From positions 1 to 37,904 of the forward strand of contig CAKTXB010000001.1 of the NCBI GenBank assembly GCA_934630555.1: a DNA stretch of 37,904 nucleotides, written 5' to 3'. Below the pieces are notes generated by a model. That model was not told where the DNA came from and did no database searches. It saw only the letters and a list, made by a program, of their open reading frames with translations. The DNA comes from an uncultured Oscillospiraceae bacterium (lineage in GTDB: Bacteria; Bacillota; Clostridia; Oscillospirales; Oscillospiraceae). Below are positions 27,818 to 36,582 of the stretch, in pieces. How positions within the stretch are numbered: the stretch's first letter is position 1; every line of letters starts with the position of its first letter. The position numbers were made by a program, and so were the translations under genes.

Positions 27818-28831
27818 ATGGCAGTGAATATCGTATTTTCCGAGGGCAGCGGCGTTGCCGATTCCATTTTCGGCAAGAGCCAGGACCCCATTAAGATGCT
27901 CATCGAGGAGCGGGCGGAAGCCATGCAGGCGACGAGCGTTTACAACAAGATTTTCAAAGAGGTGTCCAGCGACAACTACGCGGAAAAGTTTACGTCCATG
28001 ACCAGCATGGACGACTTCGAGCCCGTGGGAGAGGGCGGCGCTTATCCTAAGATCAACATGCAGGAGGGCTATTCCCGCACGATCGAGCACGAGGTGTTCA
28101 AGGGCCAGTTCGTGATCACCCAGGAGGCTGTGGACGACAAGAAGATCGGCCGCGACGGCAAGCCCCAGCAGATGGTGACGGCATATTATCGCGCCCGCGA
28201 GAAGTTCGGCCACGGCCTGCTGATCGCAGCGGCCAACGGCAAGACGGAATCCGTGATGGGTGATCGCAAGTACAGCACCCGCGGCGCTGACGGCAGCATT
28301 CTGTTCGCGGCGGATCACAAGCCCAAGGTGAAGGGCGGCAACCAGAGCAACAAGTTCAAGGACAGCTTCAGCGCAACGGCACTGAGCAAGGCCGAAACGG
28401 CCATGCAGAACCTGCTGGACGACAACGGCAATGTGCTGGTGCTGCGGCCCGACACCATCATCATTCCCAACGACGGCGCGCTGAAACAGGAAGTGCTGGG
28501 CGTGCTCGGCGCGGACAAAAACCCGGACGTCGCATCCAGCAATGCCTACAACCTCCACTATGGCAGATGGAATATCATCATCGATCCCTATCTGAACGCG
28601 CTGATCGGCACGGGCAACGGCAGCGGCACGCCATGGTTCTTGATGGATAGCGACTACAACCAGACTTACGGCGGCCTGATCCGCACGGAGCGCGTGGCGC
28701 TGCGGTTTAAGAGCTGGATCGACAACAACAACGACAACAACGTGTGGAACGGCTACGGCCGGTTCAGCGCCGGTTTCGTGGACTTCCGCCCCATCATGAT
28801 GTGCGGAGCGGCAGCAGGGAGCACGCTGTAA
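27818..28831 (+). CDS. Major capsid protein
   Basis: 337 residues, ATG with GAGGAAGGAG. The sequence has the features of an HK97-fold coat: a helical N-terminus (DPIKMLIEERAEAMQATSVY), a long mixed P-domain (FVITQEAVDDKKIGRDGKPQ, ILFAADHKPKVKGGNQSN) and a C-terminal A-domain (LRPDTIIIPNDGALKQEVLG, YGRWNIIIDPYLN). It follows scaffold and decoration genes and precedes the connector gene. No delta-domain or maturation protease was seen, so a separate scaffold probably drives assembly. Confidence 0.9.
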   Translation: MAVNIVFSEGSGVADSIFGKSQDPIKMLIEERAEAMQATSVYNKIFKEVSSDNYAEKFTSMTSMDDFEPVGEGGAYPKINMQEGYSRTIEHEVFKGQFVITQEAVDDKKIGRDGKPQQMVTAYYRAREKFGHGLLIAAANGKTESVMGDRKYSTRGADGSILFAADHKPKVKGGNQSNKFKDSFSATALSKAETAMQNLLDDNGNVLVLRPDTIIIPNDGALKQEVLGVLGADKNPDVASSNAYNLHYGRWNIIIDPYLNALIGTGNGSGTPWFLMDSDYNQTYGGLIRTERVALRFKSWIDNNNDNNVWNGYGRFSAGFVDFRPIMMCGAAAGSTL

Positions 28832-28863
28832 AGAGGGGATTGCATCCCCCCTTTAGATTCCCC

Positions 28864-28886
28864 CCGTCCCTGCACGGCAGGGACGG
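28864..28886 (+). terminator. Hairpin after the major capsid gene (partial terminator)
   Basis: CCGTCCCTG, loop CACGG, CAGGGACGG, then TTTC. The T run is short, so it may only reduce read-through and make the capsid transcript more abundant than those downstream. Confidence 0.6.
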
Positions 28887-28915
28887 TTTCGGCCGCAACG
28901 GCAGAAAGAGGAGGT

Positions 28916-28946
28916 GTGTTTCGCAGGCGCATGTCCCGCGAAACAC
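28916..28946 (+). other. Hairpin and possible leader peptide before the connector gene
   Basis: GTGTTTCGC pairs with GCGAAACAC. An orphan ribosome site (GAGGAGG) stands just before it, and a short frame (GTG 28916 or ATG 28931, ending at TGA 28967-28969) overlaps the connector gene start through ATGA. It could encode a 12-17 residue leader that couples translation. Confidence 0.4.
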
Positions 28947-28965
28947 GAATTGAAAGGAGAAGCGC

Positions 28966-29640
28966 ATGAACTATCTGGAATTGAAGATCGCGGTGCTGCA
29001 GAAGATGTTTGCCATTACGGGGGCAGAGGTTGTGAACGACGATACGACGAGGCCGTATCTCGCATCTCTGCCCCAAGCGGCAAACGAGGGGATCGACCTG
29101 ATCGTGCAGAGCGGCCGGCCGGTGCGCGCCAGCTGCATGATCCACCAGGCGGACACGCTGCCGCCGGAGGACGAACTGATCGAGGGCGACGGCTACGGCG
29201 TGACGCGGCAGACGGGCGTAAACCGCTACGACATGGAAGCGCTGATCGGCGCAAGCTACCGGCGCGTGGACACGCAGAACGTGTGGCTGACGGACGAGGA
29301 CGGCAACTATGCAGCCACCACGGCATTTGCGGTGGAAGCGGACCGGTATTTGCTGCTCCCGGCCACAAAACGCGGGGACTGGCGGGTGTACGCCATCTGC
29401 ATTCCGGAGCCGGTGCAGATCACGGCCACGACGGAGAACGATTTCATGATTCCGCTGCCGAAAGAGTGCTGCGACATTCTGCCGCTTTATATCGCCAGCC
29501 AGCTTTACAAGGATGACGACATTTCGATGGCGACGATCTGGCGAAACGAATTTAACGTGGCACTGGAAGCGATAGCGGCGCAGGCGGAGCAGAGCGGCGG
29601 AAGCAGCGGATCCTTTGAGAGTACCACGGGCTGGTGGTGA
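28966..29640 (+). CDS. Head-tail connector protein
   Basis: 224 residues, ATG with GAAAGGAG. The N-terminal half is helical (YLELKIAVLQKMFAITGAEV, SLPQAANEGIDLIVQSG), then a beta region, and the C-terminal helix includes DILPLYIASQLYKDDDISMA, a pattern common in head-completion proteins. It lies between major capsid and tail hub, where short-tailed phages encode the portal adaptor. The name rests on position and general pattern. Confidence 0.75.
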   Translation: MNYLELKIAVLQKMFAITGAEVVNDDTTRPYLASLPQAANEGIDLIVQSGRPVRASCMIHQADTLPPEDELIEGDGYGVTRQTGVNRYDMEALIGASYRRVDTQNVWLTDEDGNYAATTAFAVEADRYLLLPATKRGDWRVYAICIPEPVQITATTENDFMIPLPKECCDILPLYIASQLYKDDDISMATIWRNEFNVALEAIAAQAEQSGGSSGSFESTTGWW

Positions 29641-29663
29641 GCCAGTAAAGAGGGAGCGAGGAC

Positions 29664-31556
29664 ATGGCAGTACAGTTTTCCGTGCCGGACGGGCCGGACA
29701 TCAACGTTTGGAAATGCGAATATTTCAAGGGAATCGACCTGAACAACGCGGCGTCGAACGTGGAGGCATACCGCAGCCCGGATGCACCAAACATGATCCG
29801 CGACGAGGTGGGCAAGGTGCGCAAACGCATGGGCTACCGGACCGTGGAAACGCTGGAAGTGAGCGAGGGCACGAGCGGCGCGATCAACGGTCGCTTTGTG
29901 CTGAAAGGGAAAGAACTGATCCACGTGGGCACGGCGTTGAAAGGCCGAACGGAGGATGGCACCGGATGGGAAACCCTGTACAGCGACATGAACGACCGGC
30001 GCAGCGTGGGGATAATCTTCAACGGAAAGCTTTACATCCTGGACGGCAAAAAATATCTCTGCTACGACGGAGAAACGGTGCAGAGCGTGACGCAGAACGG
30101 GCGCGTGCCGACGATCATCATTTCCCGCAAACCATCGGGCGGCGGCACGACCTATGAGCCGCTGAACCTGTGCAGCCGCGCATGGACGGAAAGCTTTTTG
30201 AGCGACGGAACCAGCACCGTGTATCAGCTGACGGCAAAGGATCTGGCGGAAGACACGGTGAAGGCAGAGCAGCTGCAAAGCGACGGCACATGGACGGATC
30301 TGACGGAGAACACGGACTTCACCGTGGACCGGGAACTGGGCAAGGTGACATTTGCCAAAGCGCCGGCGGCAAGCCCCGTGACCGGGCAGGACAACATCCA
30401 CATCACGGCATACAAGGACAGAGAAGGCTACGCCGACCGCGTGAACAAGATGCAGATCGCAATCCTGTTCGGTGTGAACGGCAGCCCAGACCGCATTTTT
30501 GTGGCCGGGAACCCGGATTATCCCAACATTGACTACTACAGCGAACTGAACGACCCAACGTTCATCGGCGACACCAGCTATTCCACCGTGGGGCAAAGCG
30601 ACGCCACAATCGTGGGCTACAGCGTGGTAGGGAACTACCTGGCGGCGCATAAGGCCAGCGGCGCGGATGGGCGGAACGTAATCATTCGCAGCGGCACTAT
30701 GGACAGTTCCGGCAACGCGCAATTTAACATCGTGAACACACTGAAAGGCGAGGGCGCCGTGAGCCAGTACGCGTTCCAGAGCCTGAAAAACGAGCCGCTG
30801 TTTTTGACGAAAAGCGGCGTTTACGGCATTACCGTGGGCGAAATGACGGGCGAGCGCATCAACGAACTGCGCAGCCTGCATATCAGCGAGGCCCTGCGCA
30901 AGGAAGCGGGGATCAATGAGGCAGTGGCGTGGGTGTGGCGCGACTTCTACATTCTGAGCGTGGGCGGCGGCACGGTGTATCTGCTGGACGGCATGCAGAA
31001 GGAATACAGCAAGGACGCGCCGTGGAGCAGCTATCAATATGAGTGCTACAAGCTGGTGGGCGTTCCGGCCCGCATTTGGTGGGACGACGGGGACACGCTG
31101 TGGTTTGGCACGGCGGACGGGCGGATCTGCAAGTTCTACACCGACGTGGACGACCCGAAGAGCTACAACGACGACGGCGCGGCCATTGAAGCCTACTGGG
31201 ACACGCCGGACGTGTTCGGCAAACTCTTTTACAAAAACAAAACCTTCCGCAATTTATCTGTGCTGATCGCGGCGGCTCCGGTGACGGGCTGCACGGTGCT
31301 GGCGCAGAAAAAAGGCATTTGGAGCCAGGTGTACACCTCGGGCGAGAAGGCGCGCTATTTCGATTGGGACTACATCAACTTTGCAAAGTTCGTGTTTTCT
31401 TCGGATCGGACGCCGCACACACTGAGCGGAAAAATCAAAATCAAAAAAGTAGACAAGTGCCGGTTCCGCATTCAGAACATGGAAAAGGACGAGCCGTTCG
31501 GCCTGTACGCCTTTGCCACGGAATACACGCAGGCCGACAACAACTATAAAGGCTAA
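29664..31556 (+). CDS. Tail hub/stabilisation protein (P22 gp10-like)
   Basis: 630 residues, ATG with AGGGAGCGAGG. It is a beta-rich protein with repeated aromatic and Gly segments (IFNGKLYILDGKKYLCYDG, RIFVAGNPDYPNIDYYSELN, FYILSVGGGTVYLLDG, WFGTADGRICKFYTDVDD), as in beta-propeller-like tail hub proteins that plug the portal of short-tailed phages. No tape measure or tail tube follows, which fits a podovirus. Exact family not certain. Confidence 0.8.
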   Translation: MAVQFSVPDGPDINVWKCEYFKGIDLNNAASNVEAYRSPDAPNMIRDEVGKVRKRMGYRTVETLEVSEGTSGAINGRFVLKGKELIHVGTALKGRTEDGTGWETLYSDMNDRRSVGIIFNGKLYILDGKKYLCYDGETVQSVTQNGRVPTIIISRKPSGGGTTYEPLNLCSRAWTESFLSDGTSTVYQLTAKDLAEDTVKAEQLQSDGTWTDLTENTDFTVDRELGKVTFAKAPAASPVTGQDNIHITAYKDREGYADRVNKMQIAILFGVNGSPDRIFVAGNPDYPNIDYYSELNDPTFIGDTSYSTVGQSDATIVGYSVVGNYLAAHKASGADGRNVIIRSGTMDSSGNAQFNIVNTLKGEGAVSQYAFQSLKNEPLFLTKSGVYGITVGEMTGERINELRSLHISEALRKEAGINEAVAWVWRDFYILSVGGGTVYLLDGMQKEYSKDAPWSSYQYECYKLVGVPARIWWDDGDTLWFGTADGRICKFYTDVDDPKSYNDDGAAIEAYWDTPDVFGKLFYKNKTFRNLSVLIAAAPVTGCTVLAQKKGIWSQVYTSGEKARYFDWDYINFAKFVFSSDRTPHTLSGKIKIKKVDKCRFRIQNMEKDEPFGLYAFATEYTQADNNYKG

Positions 31557-31568
31557 AGGGGGAGCACG

Positions 31569-34499
31569 ATGGCGCTGAAAAAAATTACCGAAACGGAACT
31601 GAACGAAAACGGCGTGATCGCGGCGCCGGACATCCTGACTGGAACGACGCAGGAGAATAAAGCAATCTTCGACCGGCTGATCCGCAGCATTGTGGCGGTG
31701 GCATTTAACCAGCTGGTGGACGACCTGGAAGCGGCAGGCGTGGAGCAAGCGGTGCTGCTGCCGGAGAACGCGGCGGGATTTAAGTATCTGCGCCTGAACG
31801 CGGACAAGGTGCTGGAAGTGAGCGCCGACGGGAAAAACTGGCAGGCAACGGGATCTTCCGGCCACCTGATCCTTGATCCGGACGGCGTGGCGATGCCCCA
31901 GCGGAGCCGGATGCAATTCACAAACGGAACGGTGGAGGACAAAGACGGCGTGACTGTTATCACCGGCGTAAAAGGTGACACCGGCGACACTGGCCCCCAG
32001 GGCGAAAAGGGCGACACGGGCGAGAAGGGCGAACGCGGATTGACCGGCCCCAGCGTTGTGCCCAGCATCGACGAAAACGGCGTTATGTCGTTCACGGTGC
32101 AGGACACCGCCATTGCACCGCAGCCCGTTTCTGTGCGCGGCCCCCAGGGCCCGCAGGGCGTGCAGGGTGCCCAGGGCACACAGGGTGCACGTGGCCCGCA
32201 GGGAATCCAGGGCGTGGCCGGTGCCCAGGGCGTGAAAGGTGAGCAGGGCGACACCGGCCCCGCAGGCCCGGCAGGCCCCCAGGGTGTACAGGGCGAAACT
32301 GGCACGCAGGGGCCGAAAGGCGAAAAGGGCGACACCGGTGAACAGGGCCCCGCAGGCCCCCAGGGCGTGCAGGGTATCCAGGGTATCCAAGGCAAGCAGG
32401 GCGCGCAAGGCCCCAAGGGTGACACGGGCGACACCGGCCCAAAGGGAGACCCCGGCGCGCAGGGACCGCAGGGCGCACAAGGCCCCGCAGGCGCGCCCGG
32501 CAAGGACGGCACGAGCCTGTACGTTGAGGACATATACAGCACGCTGGCAGCACTGCGAAAAGCGATCCCAAAAGGCAACGACAAAATGTATATGGTGGAA
32601 GAGGACGGCCAGTGCTATATCTGGTCGGAAAACGCGAGCGACTGGGTGAGCATCGGCAAGCTGCAAGGACCGGAAGGCCCCCAAGGCCCGCAGGGCGTAC
32701 AGGGCGTGCAAGGCCCCCAGGGCGAGAAAGGCGACACCGGGCCGCAGGGCGAAACCGGCGCACAGGGTATCCAGGGCGAACAGGGCAAACAGGGTATCCA
32801 GGGCCCGCAGGGCGAAAAAGGCAAAAAAGGCGACACCGGCGATCCCGGCCCGGAAGGCCCGCAGGGCCCGCAAGGTATCCAGGGCGAAACCGGCGCAACC
32901 GGCCCACAGGGGCCGCAGGGAATCCAGGGCGTGCAGGGCCCGCAGGGAGAAGTTGGCCCAGAAGGGCCGCAGGGCCCCGCAGGCGTGAGCGGGCAGGACG
33001 GCAAGAGCGCATACACCGCCGCAACCGAAGCGGGCTATGTGGGCACGGAAACGACGTTCAACGGCGCACTTGCTGCTGTTCCGGGCCATATCAACGACAC
33101 CACAAAGCACATCACCGAAGCGGAGCGGAAGAAGTGGAACGGGAAGCAGGACGCGATCGACGACTTGGCGACGATCCGCAGCGGGGCGAAAAAGGGCGCC
33201 ACAGCGGTGCAGGAATCCGTTGTCGGCAAGCCCAGCGGCGTGGCGAGTTTGGGCCCCGACGGAAAAATGCCCAGCGGGCAGCTGCCGGAAATTGAAGTAG
33301 ACGCTTTCACCAAGGCGGAAACGCTCAAGGGCGCCACTGCGGCGCTGTTCGGCAAGACCAATGCAGCCGTGCCGGATGATATCCTGCGCCTGCTCAGCAA
33401 AAGCGTGATGGCACACATAGCAGCGAAATACACGAAAACTACGATTGGGACGCTTGCTGTTGGAAAAACTATCACACTAAACGTCAACGGTGCAGCGAAA
33501 GAGTTTATCGTTGTCCATCAGGGCAAGCCGAGTTCTTTGTACGACGAATCCTGCAACGGCACTTGGCTGCTAATGAAGGACATCTACGAGAACCGTGTCT
33601 GGCAGAGCGGAAACGTCAACAAGTACGAAAGCAGCGACATTCACGCCTACTTGAACAGCACGTTCCTGAATCTGTTCGACAGCAACATTAAAAATGCCAT
33701 CAAGCAGGTGAAGATCCCGTACCGTCAGAACGGCGGTTCTGGCGGTACCGACCGCACCGGAGCAAACGGCCTGTCCACGAAGATCTTCCTGCTGTCCGGT
33801 TACGAAGTAGGTTGGACGACCAGCGACAACCAGTATTTCCCTGTGGACGGCGCGAAGCTGTCTTATTTCGAGTCTGGAACCGGCACGTCCGCCAACAACA
33901 AACGTATTGCGAACCTGAACGGTTCGGCCGTCGGCTGGTTGCTCCGCTCCCCGTACACCGGCTACACCAACTCCGTGTGGCGCGTCTACTCCGACGGCGC
34001 CTACGGCTACTACGGCGCATCCGACTCGTACGGCATCCGCCCCGCGTTGATTCTTCCGTCTACATTTGCGATCTACACCGATTCCTCCGGCAACTTCTAC
34101 ACCGAGCAGGAGTATGAGACCCAGATCACCGACGTGTTGGGCAACCTGATCTCCATTCCTGCCGGCCAAATCAAGGACGGCGTGAAGATTGAAACGGGTA
34201 GCTATGTGGGGACGGGTAACACTGGCAGCAGCTATCCCAACAGTCTGACTTTTGGGTTTGAACCTAAATATATAGCCATTTATGCCATGCATTATGCAAA
34301 GAATAGTGCGTCACCAATTAAAACAGAGCTGATGAAAGACATGTACGGTTTTTTCAATAAAAATAGTATTTTGGATGTGAACTATTACGAGGGTGACGGG
34401 TTCATAAAACAATGGGGGACTACGGTTTCTTTTTACGGTGATTACGCAAGCCAGCCGAACGACATAGGGAGGCTATATAAATACATCGCCATAGGCTAA
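31569..34499 (+). CDS. Collagen-like tail fibre with DUF6273-like and receptor-tip domains
   Basis: 976 residues, ATG with AGGGGGAGC. Residues 1-130 probably attach to the tail. Gly-X-Y collagen repeats run over about 134-164, 190-315 and 365-480, with a short globular insert ([14 protein letters not shown]) between. A region with [14 protein letters not shown] follows. Residues about 640-840 look like a DUF6273 domain (GWLLRSP, then [11 protein letters not shown]). The last 100 residues ([31 protein letters not shown]) look like a receptor-binding tip. Codon use is less GC-rich after about 34190, suggesting exchange of the tip. It recognises the host surface. Confidence 0.9.
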   Translation: MALKKITETELNENGVIAAPDILTGTTQENKAIFDRLIRSIVAVAFNQLVDDLEAAGVEQAVLLPENAAGFKYLRLNADKVLEVSADGKNWQATGSSGHLILDPDGVAMPQRSRMQFTNGTVEDKDGVTVITGVKGDTGDTGPQGEKGDTGEKGERGLTGPSVVPSIDENGVMSFTVQDTAIAPQPVSVRGPQGPQGVQGAQGTQGARGPQGIQGVAGAQGVKGEQGDTGPAGPAGPQGVQGETGTQGPKGEKGDTGEQGPAGPQGVQGIQGIQGKQGAQGPKGDTGDTGPKGDPGAQGPQGAQGPAGAPGKDGTSLYVEDIYSTLAALRKAIPKGNDKMYMVEEDGQCYIWSENASDWVSIGKLQGPEGPQGPQGVQGVQGPQGEKGDTGPQGETGAQGIQGEQGKQGIQGPQGEKGKKGDTGDPGPEGPQGPQGIQGETGATGPQGPQGIQGVQGPQGEVGPEGPQGPAGVSGQDGKSAYTAATEAGYVGTETTFNGALAAVPGHINDTTKHITEAERKKWNGKQDAIDDLATIRSGAKKGATAVQESVVGKPSGVASLGPDGKMPSGQLPEIEVDAFTKAETLKGATAALFGKTNAAVPDDILRLLSKSVMAHIAAKYTKTTIGTLAVGKTITLNVNGAAKEFIVVHQGKPSSLYDESCNGTWLLMKDIYENRVWQSGNVNKYESSDIHAYLNSTFLNLFDSNIKNAIKQVKIPYRQNGGSGGTDRTGANGLSTKIFLLSGYEVGWTTSDNQYFPVDGAKLSYFESGTGTSANNKRIANLNGSAVGWLLRSPYTGYTNSVWRVYSDGAYGYYGASDSYGIRPALILPSTFAIYTDSSGNFYTEQEYETQITDVLGNLISIPAGQIKDGVKIETGSYVGTGNTGSSYPNSLTFGFEPKYIAIYAMHYAKNSASPIKTELMKDMYGFFNKNSILDVNYYEGDGFIKQWGTTVSFYGDYASQPNDIGRLYKYIAIG

Positions 34500-34518
34500 G
34501 AGAAAGGAGAATAAAACA

Positions 34519-34821
34519 ATGATGTACATCAACCCTATCCGTAACGAAATTGGTTGTTATGGAAATATGCAAAGCAATCGTGCTCCCGGTCTTGTCGCGT
34601 TCCCCGACGAACTGATGGGCGAATTTTTTAAGGCTGGTAAACAGGCGGCGGGATTCTGCCAGATCGAGCACGACGGCGAAAAAGTAACGTCCTGCACATG
34701 GGACGAAGATGCTTATCAGGCATACATCGCATCGCTGCCGGAGCCGGAACCGGAGCAGCCAACGGCAGAAGAGCAGCTGCGGGCGGATGTGGACTATTTG
34801 CTGATGATGCAGGAGGGTTAA
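34519..34821 (+). CDS. Tail-fibre-associated protein, 100 residues
   Basis: ATG with AAAGGAG. The N-terminus is beta-like and Cys-containing; the C-terminus has WDEDAYQAYIASLPEPEPEQ and a helical EEQLRADVDYLLMMQ, a pattern seen in small proteins encoded after tail fibres in Firmicute phages. It could be a fibre chaperone. It is followed 3 bases later by the XkdX-like gene. Confidence 0.7.
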   Translation: MMYINPIRNEIGCYGNMQSNRAPGLVAFPDELMGEFFKAGKQAAGFCQIEHDGEKVTSCTWDEDAYQAYIASLPEPEPEQPTAEEQLRADVDYLLMMQEG

Positions 34822-34824
34822 AGC

Positions 34825-34956
34825 ATGGAGCACAGCAAGAATTACGACAAAGTAAAAACGTACTACGAGCGCGGTATGTGGTCGGGAGACCGCGTGCGCG
34901 CCGCCGTTGGTAAGTGGATTACCGAGGAAGAGTGTACTGAGATCATCGGTGCATAA
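34825..34956 (+). CDS. xkdX: XkdX family protein
   Basis: 43 residues, ATG with AGGAGGG upstream. YDKVKTYYERGMWSGDRVRA, then VGKWITEEECTEIIGA, matches the short XkdX family (from B. subtilis PBSX), found after tail fibres in Firmicute phages. Function unknown. Confidence 0.85.
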   Translation: MEHSKNYDKVKTYYERGMWSGDRVRAAVGKWITEEECTEIIGA

Positions 34957-34982
34957 ATCAAACAAAGAGAGAGGAAAACCGC

Positions 34983-35288
34983 ATGACAATTGAGGAATTG
35001 GCGCTCCGGCAGCAGGTGACGGAGGATCGCAGCGTACGGAATGAGGGGCGCATCAAGAAATTGGAAGCCGACCAGAAAGCGCTGATGGATCTCACCGCGT
35101 CGGTACGCGAACTCGCTACGGATCAGGCCAATATGAAAGACGACATCGGAGAAATCAAAACCGACGTGCGGGCACTGACGGAGGTGCCCGCCAAGCACTG
35201 GGACGGACTGGTGGACAAGGCCGTGTGGGCGGCCGCCGCCGGTGCAATTGCGTATTTACTCGCGCTGCTCCAGGGCGGCGCGATGTGA
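34983..35288 (+). CDS. xhlA: XhlA-like holin-associated membrane protein
   Basis: 101 residues, ATG with GAGAGAGG. A long N-terminal coiled coil (EGRIKKLEADQKALMDLTAS, DDIGEIKTDVRAL) is followed by HWDGLVDK and one C-terminal membrane segment (AVWAAAAGAIAYLLALLQGG). This is the haemolysin XhlA layout, which acts with a holin in host lysis. Confidence 0.8.
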   Translation: MTIEELALRQQVTEDRSVRNEGRIKKLEADQKALMDLTASVRELATDQANMKDDIGEIKTDVRALTEVPAKHWDGLVDKAVWAAAAGAIAYLLALLQGGAM

Positions 35289-35317
35289 AGAAAAATAAAT
35301 TTTAGGAGGACAAGACT

Positions 35318-35653
35318 ATGACACAGTATGAAATCATCAAGGCAGAGGGCAAGGGCGAAATCACCATCGAAAAGGCAAACGAGATGCTGAAAGAGATCGG
35401 CAGCAAGGTGAAGTTGGTCGAGGGCAAGAACGAGATCACCCCCGCAGAGTTGGCGGCTACCGTGGTCAGCGACGATCCTGCCAAGGTGACCGGCTGGGGG
35501 CACATGGCACACGGTGTTGGCAGTCCCGAGAAGATGCACGTGGCGAACGGCAAGTTTGACTACGACACGGGCTTTGATCGGGGGAACGGCGTGGTGCTGT
35601 ACATCAAGGATCGCAAGTACCGCGTGGTGCATGACCACATCGAGGTGATGTGA
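35318..35653 (+). CDS. Unknown protein in the lysis cassette, 111 residues
   Basis: ATG with TTTAGGAGGAC. Helical N-terminus (YEIIKAEGKGEITIEKANEM), then a beta region with WGHMAHGVGSPEKMHVANGK and VLYIKDRKYRVVHDHIEV. No membrane segment. It overlaps the holin gene at its stop codon. Its place between two membrane proteins of the lysis cassette suggests a link to lysis or to the tail, but I recognise no family. Confidence 0.7.
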   Translation: MTQYEIIKAEGKGEITIEKANEMLKEIGSKVKLVEGKNEITPAELAATVVSDDPAKVTGWGHMAHGVGSPEKMHVANGKFDYDTGFDRGNGVVLYIKDRKYRVVHDHIEVM

Positions 35654-35922
35654 TGCGCGCGGTGAATATCCCCGTCCGGCTCAAGAATCCGTGGTTCTGG
35701 GTGGGCGTGATCTCCATTGCCATTGCATCCATCGGCCTTGACCCCACGACCATGACCACATGGGGCGCGGTGTGGGCTGCGGCACTGGCTGTGCTGCACA
35801 ACCCCGTGCAGCTTGTAACGGCGGCGCTGGCTGTGCTGGCGGTGTTTATCGACCCCACCACGGCAGGATTGAGCGACAGCGCAAGGGCGCTCAGCTACAA
35901 GTGCCCGAATAAGGATAAGTAA
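35653..35922 (+). CDS. Phi LC3 family holin
   Basis: 89 residues from ATG 35653, with GAGGTG upstream and overlap with the previous stop. INWxVRLKN-like start (VNIPVRLKNPWFWVGVISIA), one or two membrane segments (LVTAALAVLAVFI), and the family-typical tail DPTTAGLSDSARALSY. Holins form membrane holes at lysis to release the endolysin. Confidence 0.9.
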   Translation: MRAVNIPVRLKNPWFWVGVISIAIASIGLDPTTMTTWGAVWAAALAVLHNPVQLVTAALAVLAVFIDPTTAGLSDSARALSYKCPNKDK

Positions 35923-35929
35923 TTACACA

Positions 35930-35957
35930 GGGGCTGTCCCATAAAACGGACAGCCCC
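35930..35957 (+). terminator. Hairpin between holin and endolysin
   Basis: GGGGCTGTCC pairs with GGACAGCCCC (10 bp). No T run follows, so it may be an attenuator or mRNA stabiliser rather than a full terminator. It stands just before the endolysin ribosome site. Confidence 0.5.
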
Positions 35958-35979
35958 ACCAAAAAGAGGGGAGAAAACC

Positions 35980-36567
35980 ATGCTGAAATCGAGAGATATT
36001 TCGCGGCTGCGCAGCGACGTGGCGGCGAACTGCCGGGCGTTTATTCAGCGGTGCGCCGCCGAGGGCCTGCCGGTGCTGGTGGTGGAAACGGTGCGGGATC
36101 TTGAGTACCAGGCCAGCCTTTATGCGCAAGGGCGAACGAAGCCCGGCAAGATCGTCACCAACCAGAAAACTCCGTCTTTTCACTGGGACAAGGTCGGTTT
36201 GGCCTTTGATATTTGCAAGAACGTCAAGGGCCACGAGTACGACGATGCCGACTTTTTCCGCCGTTGCGGCGCGATCGGCAAAGAAATGGGCTTTTCGTGG
36301 GGCGGCGACTGGAAGAGCCTCCCGGACCGGCCGCATTTCCAGTGGGACGATGGCGGCCGGTACACTGCGGCAATGGTGCGCAAGGGGCAGCTGCCCCGCA
36401 TGATGCCGCTTTACAAGGAGGTGAGCGTGGCAATGACCAAGGACGAGGCAAAGCGCATCCTCAAGGCCAAGGCGGGATTGAGCGATGCGACGATCACCTA
36501 TCTGGACAGCTACCGCTACGGCGACGACCTGATCGTTAAGCTGGCGGAAGCGGTACAGAAATCTTAA
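35980..36567 (+). CDS. Endolysin, M15 family peptidase
   Basis: 195 residues, ATG with AGAGGGGAG. The N-terminal domain has the M15 zinc pattern: SFHWDKVGLAFDI (H and D ligands) and, later, GGDWKSLPDRPHFQW (H ligand), as in L-alanyl-D-glutamate or D-Ala-D-Ala type peptidases such as CwlK. The last 45 residues (MTKDEAKRILKAKAGLSDAT, ITYLDSYRYGDDLIVKLA) form a helical domain, probably for wall binding. It cleaves peptidoglycan peptides at lysis. Confidence 0.9.
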   Translation: MLKSRDISRLRSDVAANCRAFIQRCAAEGLPVLVVETVRDLEYQASLYAQGRTKPGKIVTNQKTPSFHWDKVGLAFDICKNVKGHEYDDADFFRRCGAIGKEMGFSWGGDWKSLPDRPHFQWDDGGRYTAAMVRKGQLPRMMPLYKEVSVAMTKDEAKRILKAKAGLSDATITYLDSYRYGDDLIVKLAEAVQKS

Positions 36568-36582
36568 AAGGAGGTGGGCGCG

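Noticed and set aside
31968..33000. Collagen repeats as a CRISPR or satellite array
   Set aside because: The periodicity is 9 bases, from Gly-X-Y codons; there are no conserved repeats with unique spacers and no cas genes.
31254..33416. A 720-codon minus-strand frame across the tail hub and collagen region
   Set aside because: It is the complement of Gly-X-Y repeats and of coding sequence; its repetitive Leu/Ala/Arg content is a shadow of the collagen repeats.
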